A stretch of 64,000 nt of DNA from NCBI GenBank assembly GCA_020849665.1, contig JADLFX010000044.1:1-64000 (forward strand), in the 5' to 3' direction. The stretch comes from Planctomycetota bacterium (GTDB lineage: Bacteria > Planctomycetota > UBA1135 > UBA2386). A program made the translations under genes and the position numbers. Shown here piece by piece: positions 55,764-64,000 of the stretch (position 1 is its first letter; each line of letters starts with the position of its first letter). The notes under the pieces were generated by a model. That model had not been told where the DNA came from, did no database searches, and saw only the letters and a program-made list of their open reading frames with translations.

Positions 55764-56300
55764 ATGACCCATCCGGAGCTGACCCGTGCGGATCTGCGCT
55801 GCCTCGCCGAGGCCCTCGCCGAGGCCCGGCGCGGGCTGGCCGAGGGCGGGATCCCGATCGGCTCGGTCCTCGCGGTCGGTGGCCGGATCCTCGGCCGCGG
55901 CCACAACCGCCGCGTGCAGGAGGGCAACCCCATCCTGCACGGCGAGATGGCCGCGCTGCAGGACGCGGGGCGGCAGCCGGCGCGCGCATATCGCAGGGCC
56001 ACTCTCTACACCACGCTCTCGCCCTGCGACATGTGCACCGGCGCGATCCTGCTCTACCGCATCCCCAGGGTGGTGATCGCAGAACGCCGGACGTTCCGCG
56101 GTCCCGAGGCGCTGCTGCGCCGGCGCGGCGTACAAGTCGTGGTGGCCGACCTTCCCGAGGCGGTCGCACTCCTGCGCGAGTTCGTCGCCGCACACCCGGG
56201 GCTCTGGTGCGAGGACATCGGCGAGACGGCCGCAGCGCGCCGGAAGGGCCGACGGGCGCGCGCGACGGTCGCGACCCGGCGGCGGCCGGTCAGATCCTGA
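55764..56300 (+). CDS. Cytosine deaminase of the yeast Fcy1 type (cytidine deaminase fold)
   Basis: A 178-residue nucleobase deaminase. The zinc site is HGE in NPILHGEMAALQDAGR and PCDMC in LYTTLSPCDMCTGAILLYRI, giving His, Cys and Cys ligands and the catalytic Glu. The sequence after it, RIPRVVIAERRTFRGPEALL and VVVADLPEAVALLREFV, ends with LWCEDIGE. These segments closely follow yeast cytosine deaminase (CTGAIIMYGIPRCVxGE...WFEDIGE), unlike the AHS-type bacterial codA enzyme. It should convert cytosine to uracil for salvage. The C-terminal 15 residues are basic and dispensable-looking. Confidence 0.85.
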   Translation: MTHPELTRADLRCLAEALAEARRGLAEGGIPIGSVLAVGGRILGRGHNRRVQEGNPILHGEMAALQDAGRQPARAYRRATLYTTLSPCDMCTGAILLYRIPRVVIAERRTFRGPEALLRRRGVQVVVADLPEAVALLREFVAAHPGLWCEDIGETAAARRKGRRARATVATRRRPVRS

Positions 56301-56628
56301 CGTTGTTGCGCTTCGCGAACTCGCCCATCAGCCGCGCGGTCATGACGCCCTTCGCGTCCTTGGCGTCCACCTCGAACACCACGGTCTCGCCGCCCGGACC
56401 CGCGCCGATCAGCGCGCGCGTCAGCTGCATCTCGCCGCCCCTCTGCCAGGACGCGAACGTGGCCTCCTTGCCGAAGACGTAGATCCGGCCGTCACGACTG
56501 GCCTGGGCATAGAAGGTCCCGTCGGCGAGGCCCGGACCGGCGGTGCCGGCGCTCTCCGCGCCGCCCGTGCCCTGGCACGCGGGGAGGACGAGGAACGCGG
56601 CGAGGGCGGCGGCGGCGCGCAGGGTCAT
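56290..56628 (-). CDS. Small lipoprotein of unknown function
   Basis: A 112-residue protein with a lipobox (FLVLPAC) in its signal peptide, so it should be a lipid-anchored envelope protein. The mature part is short and beta-rich: GTFYAQASRDGRIYVFGKEA, FASWQRGGEMQLTRALIGAG, GETVVFEVDAKDAKGVMTAR and LMGEFAKRNNVRI. No family is recognised; similar small proteins of this pattern occur in planctomycetes. Its 3' end overlaps that of the convergent deaminase gene by 11 bp. Confidence 0.7.
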   Translation of the reverse strand: MTLRAAAALAAFLVLPACQGTGGAESAGTAGPGLADGTFYAQASRDGRIYVFGKEATFASWQRGGEMQLTRALIGAGPGGETVVFEVDAKDAKGVMTARLMGEFAKRNNVRI

Positions 56629-56758
56629 GGTGGTGCTCGATCGGGAAGGGCAGGACACGGTGGCGCGGAGCATAGGTGCGCCGGCCCGGCGGCCAACCCC
56701 GTCGAGCTCCGCCCGGGGCTCCGCATCCGAGACCCGCCGCGGCCGCACGCAGCGCCGC

Positions 56759-57352
56759 TCACCGCGCCCCGGGTCCGTACGGCATCCTGCCCACGAGGTC
56801 GCGCTGCAGCGCCCGGACCACGTCGCGCTCGGTGGCGTAGAGCGAGCGGGACTCCCAGCGATAGAAACCCTGGCCCGACTCGTCGCTGAGCACACGCGAG
56901 TCCTGCACCGCGTCGTAGCGGGACCGCGAGTCGCGCGACCAGAGCAGCGCGCCCGTGGCGGTGTCCACGAGCCGGTAGTGGACCTGGGAACGGAACTCGT
57001 TCAGGCCGGCGCTCCCCCAACTGGCGTCCCACCGCGCCACCTGGACCAGGAGCAGTCCGTCGATGCCTGCGGCGCGCGCCGCGGCGAGGGCCTCGGCCGG
57101 CACGCGGTCCAGACCGGCGGCTCCGCGGAGACTCGCCGGCGCATCGCCGGGCAGCGGCGCCACCCGGTAGCCTCGCTCGCGCAGGAGGCCGTCCAGTTCC
57201 ACGGCGATCGCGTCGGACACCGGCGCCGGTGCGGCGCTCTCCGCCGCGAGGACGACGGCGAGGTTGCGGGGCGGGTTGGCCAGCACCGGCACGGGCTCGG
57301 GCCCGGCGCAGCCGAGAAGGGCGAGCAGCGGCCCGGCAACCAGTCGCACCAT
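56759..57352 (-). CDS. Lipoprotein resembling DUF799/GNA1162 family
   Basis: A 197-residue lipoprotein with lipobox LLALLGC. The mature part starts AGPEPVPVLANPPRNLAVVL. The sequence IDGLLLVQVARWDASWGSAG, then FRSQVHYRLVDTATGALLWS, matches the DUF799/GNA1162 pattern, in which a variable strand is followed by RLVDxxTGxxLW. Such proteins accompany outer-membrane complexes (for example GNA1162 with NMB1124-like partners), but none is adjacent here. A C-terminal helix with YATERDVVRALQRDLVGRM closes it. The start ATG at 57352 precedes the lipobox correctly. Confidence 0.65.
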   Translation of the reverse strand: MVRLVAGPLLALLGCAGPEPVPVLANPPRNLAVVLAAESAAPAPVSDAIAVELDGLLRERGYRVAPLPGDAPASLRGAAGLDRVPAEALAAARAAGIDGLLLVQVARWDASWGSAGLNEFRSQVHYRLVDTATGALLWSRDSRSRYDAVQDSRVLSDESGQGFYRWESRSLYATERDVVRALQRDLVGRMPYGPGAR

Positions 57353-57578
57353 GCTGCCATCCTACGAGCCCATCGCCGCGCGCCGCAGCGGCGCGCCGGC
57401 TGGCCCGGCGAGTCCGCCCCATGGGGCGGCCACCAGCCGCTGCGGCCGCGCGGGCCCCGGCCACAGGCCTTCACGGAAGCTTCATCGCCGGGACGGCCGG
57501 AACGACGACTCCGGCGCTCCGCGCAGCCCCGCACACGCCTAGACTCGCCATCTCGGTCGCCCGACCAGGATCCTCCGC

Positions 57579-58160
57579 ATGAAGCGCCTCTGCGTGTTTG
57601 CCGGCTCGTCCCTGGGTTCGCGTCGCAGCCATCGGGAAGCCGCCCGCCGCATGGGTGCGGAGCTGGCGCGGCGCGGGATCGGACTGGTGTACGGCGCCAG
57701 CGAGCATGGCCTCATGGCGGCGGTGGCCGAGGCGGCTCTCGAGGCCGGTGGCGAGGTGATCGGGATCCTCGCGGTCCAGGACGTGAAGCGCCTGGGCACG
57801 CTCGGGGGGCTCAGCGGGCTGCACGTCACCAAGGACGCCGCCGAGAAGCGCGAGGTCATGGCCCGCATGGCCGACGGATTCGTCGCCCTGCCCGGCGGCC
57901 TCGGCACGGTCGAGGAGTTCTGCGGCGTCGTCACCCTGGCGCACCTGGGCATGCACAAGAAGCCGTGCGGCGTCCTCAACGTCGAGGGCTACTTCGATCC
58001 GCTGCTGGCGCTCTTCGACAAGATGGTGAGCCAGCGCTTCGTGCCCGTGGAGCACGGCGACCTGGTGGTGGAGGCCGAGGATCCCGCCACCCTGCTGGAC
58101 CGGATCGCCGGGCGGCAGCCGGGCTGGTCGGAACCAGCGCTCGCCGCCAGCGGCTCCTGA
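57579..58160 (+). CDS. LOG-family protein (TIGR00730 Rossmann-fold, cytokinin-riboside phosphoribohydrolase-like)
   Basis: A 193-residue Rossmann-fold protein. CVFAGSSLGSRRSHREAARR opens the fold, LVYGASEHGLMAAVAEAAL follows, and the LOG motif reads ADGFVALPGGLGTVEEFCGV (PGGxGTxxE). Family members cleave the N-glycosidic bond of nucleoside 5'-monophosphates, including cytokinin ribotides, and are better viewed in bacteria as nucleotide 5'-monophosphate phosphoribohydrolases than as lysine decarboxylases. The start ATG at 57579 gives MKRLCVFAGSS. It is a single gene. Confidence 0.88.
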   Translation: MKRLCVFAGSSLGSRRSHREAARRMGAELARRGIGLVYGASEHGLMAAVAEAALEAGGEVIGILAVQDVKRLGTLGGLSGLHVTKDAAEKREVMARMADGFVALPGGLGTVEEFCGVVTLAHLGMHKKPCGVLNVEGYFDPLLALFDKMVSQRFVPVEHGDLVVEAEDPATLLDRIAGRQPGWSEPALAASGS

Positions 58161-58209
58161 TCCCGGGCGACCGCGCCGGCGGCGGGAGTCGATCGGAAGC
58201 GCCGGCGCG

Positions 58210-61200
58210 TCACCTGGCGCGGCCGGCCTTGCGCAGCTCGGCCATCATGTCGATCTCCCACTCCACCTTCTCGCCGTCGTTCACGGTGCGGGTGAAGCGC
58301 ACCTCCTCCTTGCCGGGCTCCTTGACGATCAGCGTGTAGGTGTCGGGCGGGATGCCGCCGATCTCGCGCCAACCCGTGTCCTCCTTCTTCTCGTCCGCGG
58401 CCACGAAGCGGCGGAACACGGAGAGCACCGACACGCGGGAGGCCAGCGGCTTGCCCCGGCCGTCGAGCAGCGAGACCTGCGCCAAGGGAACGAACGAGCC
58501 GTCGACGTTGGTGACCCGCAGGCGCAACGTGGCGCCGCGCACCACCTGGATCGTCACGTCGGTGGCCGCCGATTCCGCCACGACGACCTCGTCGGCAACG
58601 CCGGGCGAGAGCCCCTCCACGTCGGCCCGCACCCGGTAGCGTCCCGGGGTGACGCCTTCGATCTTGAACCGGCCGTCCGGTCCGGTGCGCGCCGGCCGTT
58701 CCTGAAGGCCGAAGAGATCCCCCAGCGGCGAGGCCTGGTCGCGCCTCGGCCCGCCATCGCGCAGCGAGAGCACCTCCGCGTTGCCGACCGGCGCGCCGTT
58801 CCCGTCCACGACCGTGCCGGTGATCGTGCCGGCCGCGGGCAGCAGAAGGTCGAGGCCTTCCACCGCCGTACGCCCGTCGACCACCACGCCCTCCACGGCC
58901 ACTTCGCCGTAGCGCACGCCGGTCGCGCGCATGCCGCGCCCCGACGCGGTGACCCGGTAGGTCCCCTTCGCCACGCTGCGCATGGTGAAGCGCCCCTCCT
59001 GGTCGGTCCGCGCCTGGTTGGCGCCGTTCTGCAGGATCAGCCCGAGGAGGCCGTCCGGTGCCGCCGCTTCGCCGCCGACCACGCCGGCCTGCACCAGGAC
59101 GCCTGGGATCGGGGCGCCGTCGCGGCTGCGCACCACCCCTGCGATCGTGCTCTGCGGCAGGTCCAGGTCGAGGCGATGCTCCTTCACGCCCTCCGGCACG
59201 GTGATCGAGAGGCTGGCCTGCTCGGGCCGGCCGCGGAACCGCGACACCTGGAAGAAGTAGGTGCCGGGCTTGAGGCCGATCAGCTCGTAGGCGCCCTTCT
59301 CGTCGGTCGGCCGCGCGCGGATGCCGAGTCCGAGCACGCCCTCCCGGTCGGAGTTCAGCGCGGTGACCATCGCCCGGGCCACCGGCTGCCCGGCGTCGGT
59401 GACCACGCCGAAGACGCGCACGCCGTCGTCGCTCTCGTCTGCGATGTCGAAGCGGGTGACCTTGCCCTCGCGCACGGTCACGGTCTTGAGGCGCATGTTG
59501 CCCAAGAGGTCGTAGCCGAGGTTCATGGCCCGCTCGTCCATGCGCGACTTGAACACGATGTAGAGCCCGCCCGGCAGTCCGGTGAGGCGGTAGAAGCCCT
59601 GCGCATCGGTGCTGACGCTCTTGAGCGAGCCGGCCTGCAGGCTGCCCACCACGATCAGCGCGTCGGCGAGCGGCCGGCGGCCGGCGCCGGTCACCACGCC
59701 CTCGACGGTGCCGCCACCGCCGAGCTGGATCACGACGCCCTCGGTCGGGCGGTCGACCAGCACCTCCACGTCCTTGGCCGAGGCCTTGGCCAGGTCCGGG
59801 TGGCGCGCGGTGAAGCGGTACGTCCCGCCTGCCAGCCCCTTCACTTCGAAGCGGCCCTGGCTGTCGGTGAGCACGGAGCGGCGCGCGCCCATCGCGGCGA
59901 GGCCGAGGAAATCGAGGTCCTCGGGGTCGGCGCTGATCCGGAACGGCAGCGCGTCACGGTCGCGCGCCTCCCGCTCGGTGTTGGCGCGATAGGCGGTGAC
60001 CTGGGCGTCGGACACGGGCTGGTTCGACGCCGCATCCACGACGGTGCCCCTGGCCACCGCCCCCGGCCTGAGCGTGAACTCGAGCACCTCGCTGGTCGCA
60101 CCCGCGGCGAGATCGACGTCGCGGGTCTCCGGATCCAGGTAGCCCTCGGCCCGCACGCGCACGCGCACCCTGCCGGGAGGGATGCCCTTCACCGTGAACG
60201 ATCCGTCCGGGCTCTCGATCTCCTCCCAGTCGCCCTCGAGGCCGCGATCCATCATCGCCTGCCCCTCGCGCAGCTGGATCTGGGCCGCGCCGCCACGGCG
60301 CCCACCCTGGGCCCAGGGCGGGCCGCGCCGGTCGCCGCGCCGGTCGTTGCCCTGGGCCTCGGCGAGCGCGCCACGGTCCGGCCGGCTCTCCGCGCCCTGC
60401 GGGCGCGCCTCGCGCGAGCGTGCCTCGACGCGGAAGCGCGTGGCCGGTGCGCCGTCGGGCAAGGCGACCTTGCCGCGCACGGTGACGCCGCGCACCAACT
60501 GGAGCTTCACGTCCTTGTCGTCGAGCTTGACGTTGAAGCGCAGCAGGGTGACGTAGCCGGGTCGGCTGGCCTGGAGGAAGAGGTCGCGGCCGCTGAGGCC
60601 ACGGAACGCGAAACGCCCGTCGGGACCGGAGCGGGTCTTCACCGAGCGGATGCGCAGCGCGAACTTCAGCACGTCCGGGTCGTTGGGCTGCTCGAAGGGA
60701 CGCACCTCCACGTCCACGTCGGGCAACGGACGGTCCTGGTCATCGACGACGAGCCCGCCGAACGCGCGCCCCTCCCCGAGCTCGAAGGTCAGATCGTCGT
60801 AGGTACCGCCGTCCACCACCGCGAGCTCCTGGATCGCCGAGGGCGCGAGCCCGTCGGCGGCCGCGGCCAGCGCGATCCGGCCGGGGGCGACGCGCTCGAG
60901 ACGGAACGTGCCATCGGCATCCGTGGTGATCGGCTCGGTGCGGCCATCGGCGCTGAAGAGCACCCGGCTGACGTCGAGGTAGACCATCGCCACGTTGGCC
61001 TTGGCGACCGGACGCCCCTCGCCGTCGACCACCTTACCGAGCACCAGCCCGCCGGCGAGGCCGCGCACGACCACGTCCGTGGTCTGCCCCTCGCGCACCT
61101 CCACGCCGTGCACCTCCTCCAGCGCCATGATCTTGGCCGTGGCGGAGAGCGTGTAGCCTGAGCCGGTGGGCACGCCGCGCAGGTCGAAGCGCCCATCGGC

Positions 61201-61917
61201 GTCGGTCCTGGTCTCCAGCCAGCGATAGCGGCGCTGCGTGACCTGCCCCAGGAACGCGTTCAGGCCCGGTCGCACGCTCACCTCGGCGCCCGAGGCCGGC
61301 AGGCCGTCAGGGCCGAACACCTGCCCGCGGATCCGCCCGCCGGGCAGCCCCAGGAGCTCCACGCCCTCGCGCACTTCGGTCCGCGCCAGGCGCACCATCC
61401 CCGGCGTGCGCACGTAGACCCGATCGGAACGGCCGTCCAGGAAGAGCTGACCCTCGGGCAGCCCGCGGATCTCGAACCGGCCCTCGCCGTCGCTCACCGC
61501 CGAGCCGAGCACCACGACCGGCTCGTGCGGATCGGTCCACAGGCCGGTGCGGAAGAGCCCGCGGAAGCGGCTCTCCAGGCGTTCGAAGCCGGGCAGGCGC
61601 TTCATCGCCACGACCTCCACGCCGGGCAGCGGGCGGGCGGTCTTCGCGTCGAGGACCCGACCGCGCACCGTGGCCCCGCCGCCGGCCGGATCCCGGCTCG
61701 CCGTGCGCGTGGCCGGACCCGTCTCGTCCCCGGCGCCCGGCGCGGTCTGGGCCGAAGGTGCCGCGCTCACGGCGCCCGGAGCTCCGGCGACAACGGCCGG
61801 ATCGCCCGGCGTGCCGGAGGGTGCCTCGTCCTGGCCGCGATGGAGGAGCCAGGCGCCGAGGCCCAGCAGGAGGACGAGGAACGCGACGAGGAAGGAGGCA
61901 GCCGTGCGCTGGGACAT
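58210..61917 (-). CDS. Giant membrane-anchored protein with about eleven carboxypeptidase-regulatory-like domains
   Basis: A 1235-residue protein. One N-terminal transmembrane segment (FLVAFLVLLLGLGAWLLHRG) anchors it and a Pro/Ala-rich stretch follows. The rest is a string of CarboxypepD_reg-like (transthyretin-like) domains, each with a G-x-V-x-D...P-x-x-x-A-x-V pattern: GRVLDAKTARPLPGVEVVAM, GQVFGPDGLPASGAEVSVRP, KVVDGEGRPVAKANVAMVYL, GTVVDAASNQPVSDAQVTAY, GVVTGAGRRPLADALIVVGS, GVVTDAGQPVARAMVTALNS, GVVRSRDGAPIPGVLVQAGV and GTVVDGNGAPVGNAEVLSLR among them. No catalytic residues are visible; the likely role is as a stiff extracellular stalk or adhesive scaffold. It is probably exported with the membrane anchor retained. 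The start at 61917 gives MSQRTAASF. Confidence 0.8.
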   Translation of the reverse strand: MSQRTAASFLVAFLVLLLGLGAWLLHRGQDEAPSGTPGDPAVVAGAPGAVSAAPSAQTAPGAGDETGPATRTASRDPAGGGATVRGRVLDAKTARPLPGVEVVAMKRLPGFERLESRFRGLFRTGLWTDPHEPVVVLGSAVSDGEGRFEIRGLPEGQLFLDGRSDRVYVRTPGMVRLARTEVREGVELLGLPGGRIRGQVFGPDGLPASGAEVSVRPGLNAFLGQVTQRRYRWLETRTDADGRFDLRGVPTGSGYTLSATAKIMALEEVHGVEVREGQTTDVVVRGLAGGLVLGKVVDGEGRPVAKANVAMVYLDVSRVLFSADGRTEPITTDADGTFRLERVAPGRIALAAAADGLAPSAIQELAVVDGGTYDDLTFELGEGRAFGGLVVDDQDRPLPDVDVEVRPFEQPNDPDVLKFALRIRSVKTRSGPDGRFAFRGLSGRDLFLQASRPGYVTLLRFNVKLDDKDVKLQLVRGVTVRGKVALPDGAPATRFRVEARSREARPQGAESRPDRGALAEAQGNDRRGDRRGPPWAQGGRRGGAAQIQLREGQAMMDRGLEGDWEEIESPDGSFTVKGIPPGRVRVRVRAEGYLDPETRDVDLAAGATSEVLEFTLRPGAVARGTVVDAASNQPVSDAQVTAYRANTEREARDRDALPFRISADPEDLDFLGLAAMGARRSVLTDSQGRFEVKGLAGGTYRFTARHPDLAKASAKDVEVLVDRPTEGVVIQLGGGGTVEGVVTGAGRRPLADALIVVGSLQAGSLKSVSTDAQGFYRLTGLPGGLYIVFKSRMDERAMNLGYDLLGNMRLKTVTVREGKVTRFDIADESDDGVRVFGVVTDAGQPVARAMVTALNSDREGVLGLGIRARPTDEKGAYELIGLKPGTYFFQVSRFRGRPEQASLSITVPEGVKEHRLDLDLPQSTIAGVVRSRDGAPIPGVLVQAGVVGGEAAAPDGLLGLILQNGANQARTDQEGRFTMRSVAKGTYRVTASGRGMRATGVRYGEVAVEGVVVDGRTAVEGLDLLLPAAGTITGTVVDGNGAPVGNAEVLSLRDGGPRRDQASPLGDLFGLQERPARTGPDGRFKIEGVTPGRYRVRADVEGLSPGVADEVVVAESAATDVTIQVVRGATLRLRVTNVDGSFVPLAQVSLLDGRGKPLASRVSVLSVFRRFVAADEKKEDTGWREIGGIPPDTYTLIVKEPGKEEVRFTRTVNDGEKVEWEIDMMAELRKAGRAR

Positions 61918-62288
61918 GGAAGCGGGGATCCCTGGGGCAGGACCTCTGGTTCGGGGTGGCCGGCAGGCTCCGCACGGCTGTCGTGCGTCGGACCCGGCCC
62001 CTCGGATGGCAGCGCATTGTCCCCACCCGGGCGCCCGGGGATCGCCCCCTGGTTCGTGGCCACCAGGATTTCGCCCCCGCTCCCCCGAGCGTGGTGACGG
62101 GCGGCGGAGTGCCCGCGGCTGGGGGCTCCCGCGATCCGGACGGCCAGGATCCCCCCTCGCGTGAACTGCCGCGGGCGCAGGCACGGGCCCCTGGCACGGG
62201 TGCAAGGGTCCCGGGCCGCGCCCCGCTGGCTTGGGCTGGAACCCCCCCCCGCGGGCGGCGGAGCGAGCCCGACCCGGCGTCGTGGACC
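61918..62288. other. Intergenic region between large stalk protein and kinase genes
   Basis: A 370-bp gap upstream of the stalk protein gene and downstream of the kinase gene, both on the minus strand. GC-rich, with C runs at about 62243-62250. No promoter or small gene can be named. Confidence 0.35.
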
Positions 62289-64000
62289 CTAGCCCTGCCG
62301 CGGCAGGTCGACGGCGAACACCGTGCGCCCGGGACGGGATTCGAGCAGGCCGATGCTTCCGCCATGCCCCTGGAGGATGACGCGGCAGTTGAAGAGGCCC
62401 AGCCCCATGCCCGCGCTCTTGGTGGTGAAGCGCGCCGCGAAGAGCTGATCCCTGGCCTCGGCGGGGATGCCCGGGCCATCGTCCTCCACCTCGAAGCGCA
62501 CCCACTCGCCGTGCGCTCGCGAGCGCAGCGTGACCGTGCCCTGGCTGCCGCACGCCTCGATCGAGTTGTTCACGAGGTTCACGAACACCCGCTGCATCTC
62601 GTCGCGGTCGGCGAGGACCCAGAGGCCGGCCGCGCCCGGCTCCACCTGCACGCGCACGCGTCCCAGCTCGGATTGGCCGGCGTAGAACTCCGCCGCGTGA
62701 CGCAGGAGCTCGTCGGCGGCGATCCGCGCGAGGCGCGCCGCGGGCGGCTGCGAGAGCTCGCGGAACGTCGAGGCGATCCTGGCCAGCGCCTCGGTCTGCT
62801 CGGTGACGATGCGGACCAGCCGCTCGGTGAGCTCCGCGACTCGCGGGTCCTTGGCCTGCAGCGCCCGCGCCAGCAGCTGCGCGCTCATCCGCATGGGGGT
62901 CAGCGGGTTCTTGATCTCGTGCGCCACGCGGCGCGCCATGTCCACCTGGGTGGCGTGGCGCTCGGCGTCGACCAGCTGATCGCGCTTGCGCGACAGGTCC
63001 TCGGCCATGTCGTTGAACGCCCGCGCGAGCTGGGCCAGCTCGTCGTCGCGGGGCGGCACTGCCACGCGCACCGAGAGGTCGCCGGCGGCCAGCCGCGCCG
63101 TCGCGGCGGCCAGGCCCTCCACCGGATCGAGCATGCGCCGGGACGAGAGCGCGAGGCTCACGATCAGGAGCACCGCCACCCCGGCGGCCGCGTAGAGGAG
63201 GTTGCGCACGAACTCGTCGCTGGTGGCGAAGAGCTCGCGCACCGGCGCGTGCACCCCCACGTGCCAGACCAGCGGCTCGACGCGCTCGACCCTGGCGAAG
63301 CCGCCCAGCCGCTCGACGCCGCCCGCGTCGGTGAAATGCGCGCTGGCCGCCGTGCCGACCCTGGCCGCCAGCTCGCTGCCCGCCAGGGTGCTGGCGTAGA
63401 GTTCGCGCTCGCTGTGCGCGAGCACCCGGCCCGTGCCGTCCACCAGGAACGCCTGGCCGGAGGGGTACGCCGCGCGGTCGCGCAGGAACCCGGCCGCCGC
63501 ATCGATCGCCTCGTGCACGCTCGGCCAGCGCAGCAGCACGAGCACGACGCCCTGTCCGCCCTCCTCGCCCTGGACGTCGTAGGCGAGGCCGAGCGCGTAG
63601 TCGGCCGGATCACGCGATTCACGCTCCGGCTCGGCGTGCACGAAGGGCGAGCGATGCCGGTCGATCCACGCGAGGCCGCGCCCCTCGCGGATCGCGCGGA
63701 ACCAGTCCATGCCCGCCACATCCGCCTCCTGCAGCCGGCGCCGGCGCGCCTGCTCCTCGCCCAGGTCGAGCCCCGGCCGGAACACGGCGTGCAGTACCCG
63801 GCCGTCGCGGTCGAGGGCCAGGACGAGCTCGATCTGCGCGGAGAATCCTGGCAGCTGGGCGACGCGCCGGGCGAACTCCTCGGCGGCGTCGCGCGGCGGC
63901 GGCCGGTTGCCGGCCTCGCGCAGCAGCGTCTTGGCGGCGAGATCCACCAGCTGCTGTGCGGTCTGCTTGAGCTGCTCGAGGCGGGCGCGGATCCGCTCGG
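62289..64000 (-). CDS. NtrY-like sensor histidine kinase, 5' end beyond the window
   Basis: The N terminus lies outside the window; 570 residues are visible. Upstream codons read ERIRARLEQLKQTAQQL, in frame to the edge. Next comes an extracytoplasmic sensor region that looks dCache-like (FLVDGTGRVLAHSERELYAS), then one transmembrane helix (LLYAAAGVAVLLIVSLALSS). A HAMP domain follows (LAAGDLSVRVAVPPRDDELA), then the phospho-acceptor H-box (ARRVAHEIKNPLTPMRMSAQ), which is typical of NtrY. The ATPase has N-box VNLVNNSIEACGSQG, G1 EDDGPGIPAE and G2 GMGLGLFNC. It should autophosphorylate on His and pass phosphate to a response regulator, probably of the NtrC type; that gene is not in the window. 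Confidence 0.9.
   Translation of the reverse strand, partial: ERIRARLEQLKQTAQQLVDLAAKTLLREAGNRPPPRDAAEEFARRVAQLPGFSAQIELVLALDRDGRVLHAVFRPGLDLGEEQARRRRLQEADVAGMDWFRAIREGRGLAWIDRHRSPFVHAEPERESRDPADYALGLAYDVQGEEGGQGVVLVLLRWPSVHEAIDAAAGFLRDRAAYPSGQAFLVDGTGRVLAHSERELYASTLAGSELAARVGTAASAHFTDAGGVERLGGFARVERVEPLVWHVGVHAPVRELFATSDEFVRNLLYAAAGVAVLLIVSLALSSRRMLDPVEGLAAATARLAAGDLSVRVAVPPRDDELAQLARAFNDMAEDLSRKRDQLVDAERHATQVDMARRVAHEIKNPLTPMRMSAQLLARALQAKDPRVAELTERLVRIVTEQTEALARIASTFRELSQPPAARLARIAADELLRHAAEFYAGQSELGRVRVQVEPGAAGLWVLADRDEMQRVFVNLVNNSIEACGSQGTVTLRSRAHGEWVRFEVEDDGPGIPAEARDQLFAARFTTKSAGMGLGLFNCRVILQGHGGSIGLLESRPGRTVFAVDLPRQG

Noticed and set aside
59176-61161. 661-residue plus-strand ORF antisense to the stalk protein gene
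   Set aside because: It is His/Ala/Val-rich shadow of the repeat-domain protein, with no start site or motifs.

Overview
The window comes from the chromosome of a bacterium with very high G+C content (around 70 percent by eye) and a Gram-negative type of envelope. It has a TolC-type outer-membrane factor, lipoproteins, many secreted proteins and a parvulin. The mix fits a Planctomycetota-like lineage: a Ser/Thr kinase fused to a formylglycine-generating-enzyme-like domain, a Tat-exported Gfo/Idh/MocA oxidoreductase coupled to a HEAT-repeat protein, a small ECF sigma/anti-sigma pair, a DUF6263-like secreted protein, and several secreted proteins sharing an uncharacterised C-terminal domain. 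This assignment is inferred from gene content; no rRNA or tRNA gene is visible.

Layout. 0.15-7.3 kb: a tightly overlapping histidine operon, hisG, hisC-HAD fusion, hisB, hisH, hisF, hisA-hisI-hisE fusion, hisD, which appears to encode every step. 7.4-9.8 kb: convergent receptor-like kinase. 10.2-13.1 kb: YtcJ-type amidohydrolase and a secreted protein. 13.2-15.7 kb: a disturbed zone with two minus-strand loci that read only through frameshifts, around an intact aspartyl/asparaginyl hydroxylase-like gene. 15.7-20.8 kb: FkbM methyltransferase, HEAT protein plus oxidoreductase, ECF sigma plus zinc anti-sigma factor. 20.8-26.6 kb: beta-propeller secreted protein, large MGH1/GH63-type glucosidase, another secreted protein. 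26.6-31 kb: serine beta-lactamase-like lipoprotein, CstA-type transporter, and a lower-GC patch with a SAM methyltransferase. 31.2-35.1 kb: TerC, HtpX, zinc-ribbon protein, short HPF-type ribosome factor, and a divergent NhaR-like regulator, which look like a stress cluster. 35.2-38.3 kb: large membrane protein and a secreted DUF6263-like protein. 38.4-43.6 kb: five-gene TetR/FtsX/ABC/HlyD/TolC exporter operon (DevBCA-like) with a candidate operator. 43.8-51.8 kb: exported protein, THUMP rRNA methyltransferase, LVIVD-repeat secreted protein coupled to an HGSNAT-like membrane protein, small secreted protein, and a remarkable Trp/Tyr/Cys-rich TPR protein. 51.9-58.2 kb: acyl-CoA dehydrogenase, galactokinase-like kinase, parvulin, DUF1294 protein, Fcy1-type cytosine deaminase, two lipoproteins, LOG-family protein. 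58.2-64 kb: giant protein with about eleven carboxypeptidase-regulatory-like domains, and an NtrY-like histidine kinase running off the right edge.

The region is mostly housekeeping with lineage-specific envelope biology. No mobile element, prophage, CRISPR array or defence island is visible. The most novel-looking items are the shared C-terminal domain of the secreted proteins, the aromatic/Cys-rich TPR protein, the self-sufficient fused histidine operon, and the clustered frameshifted loci.
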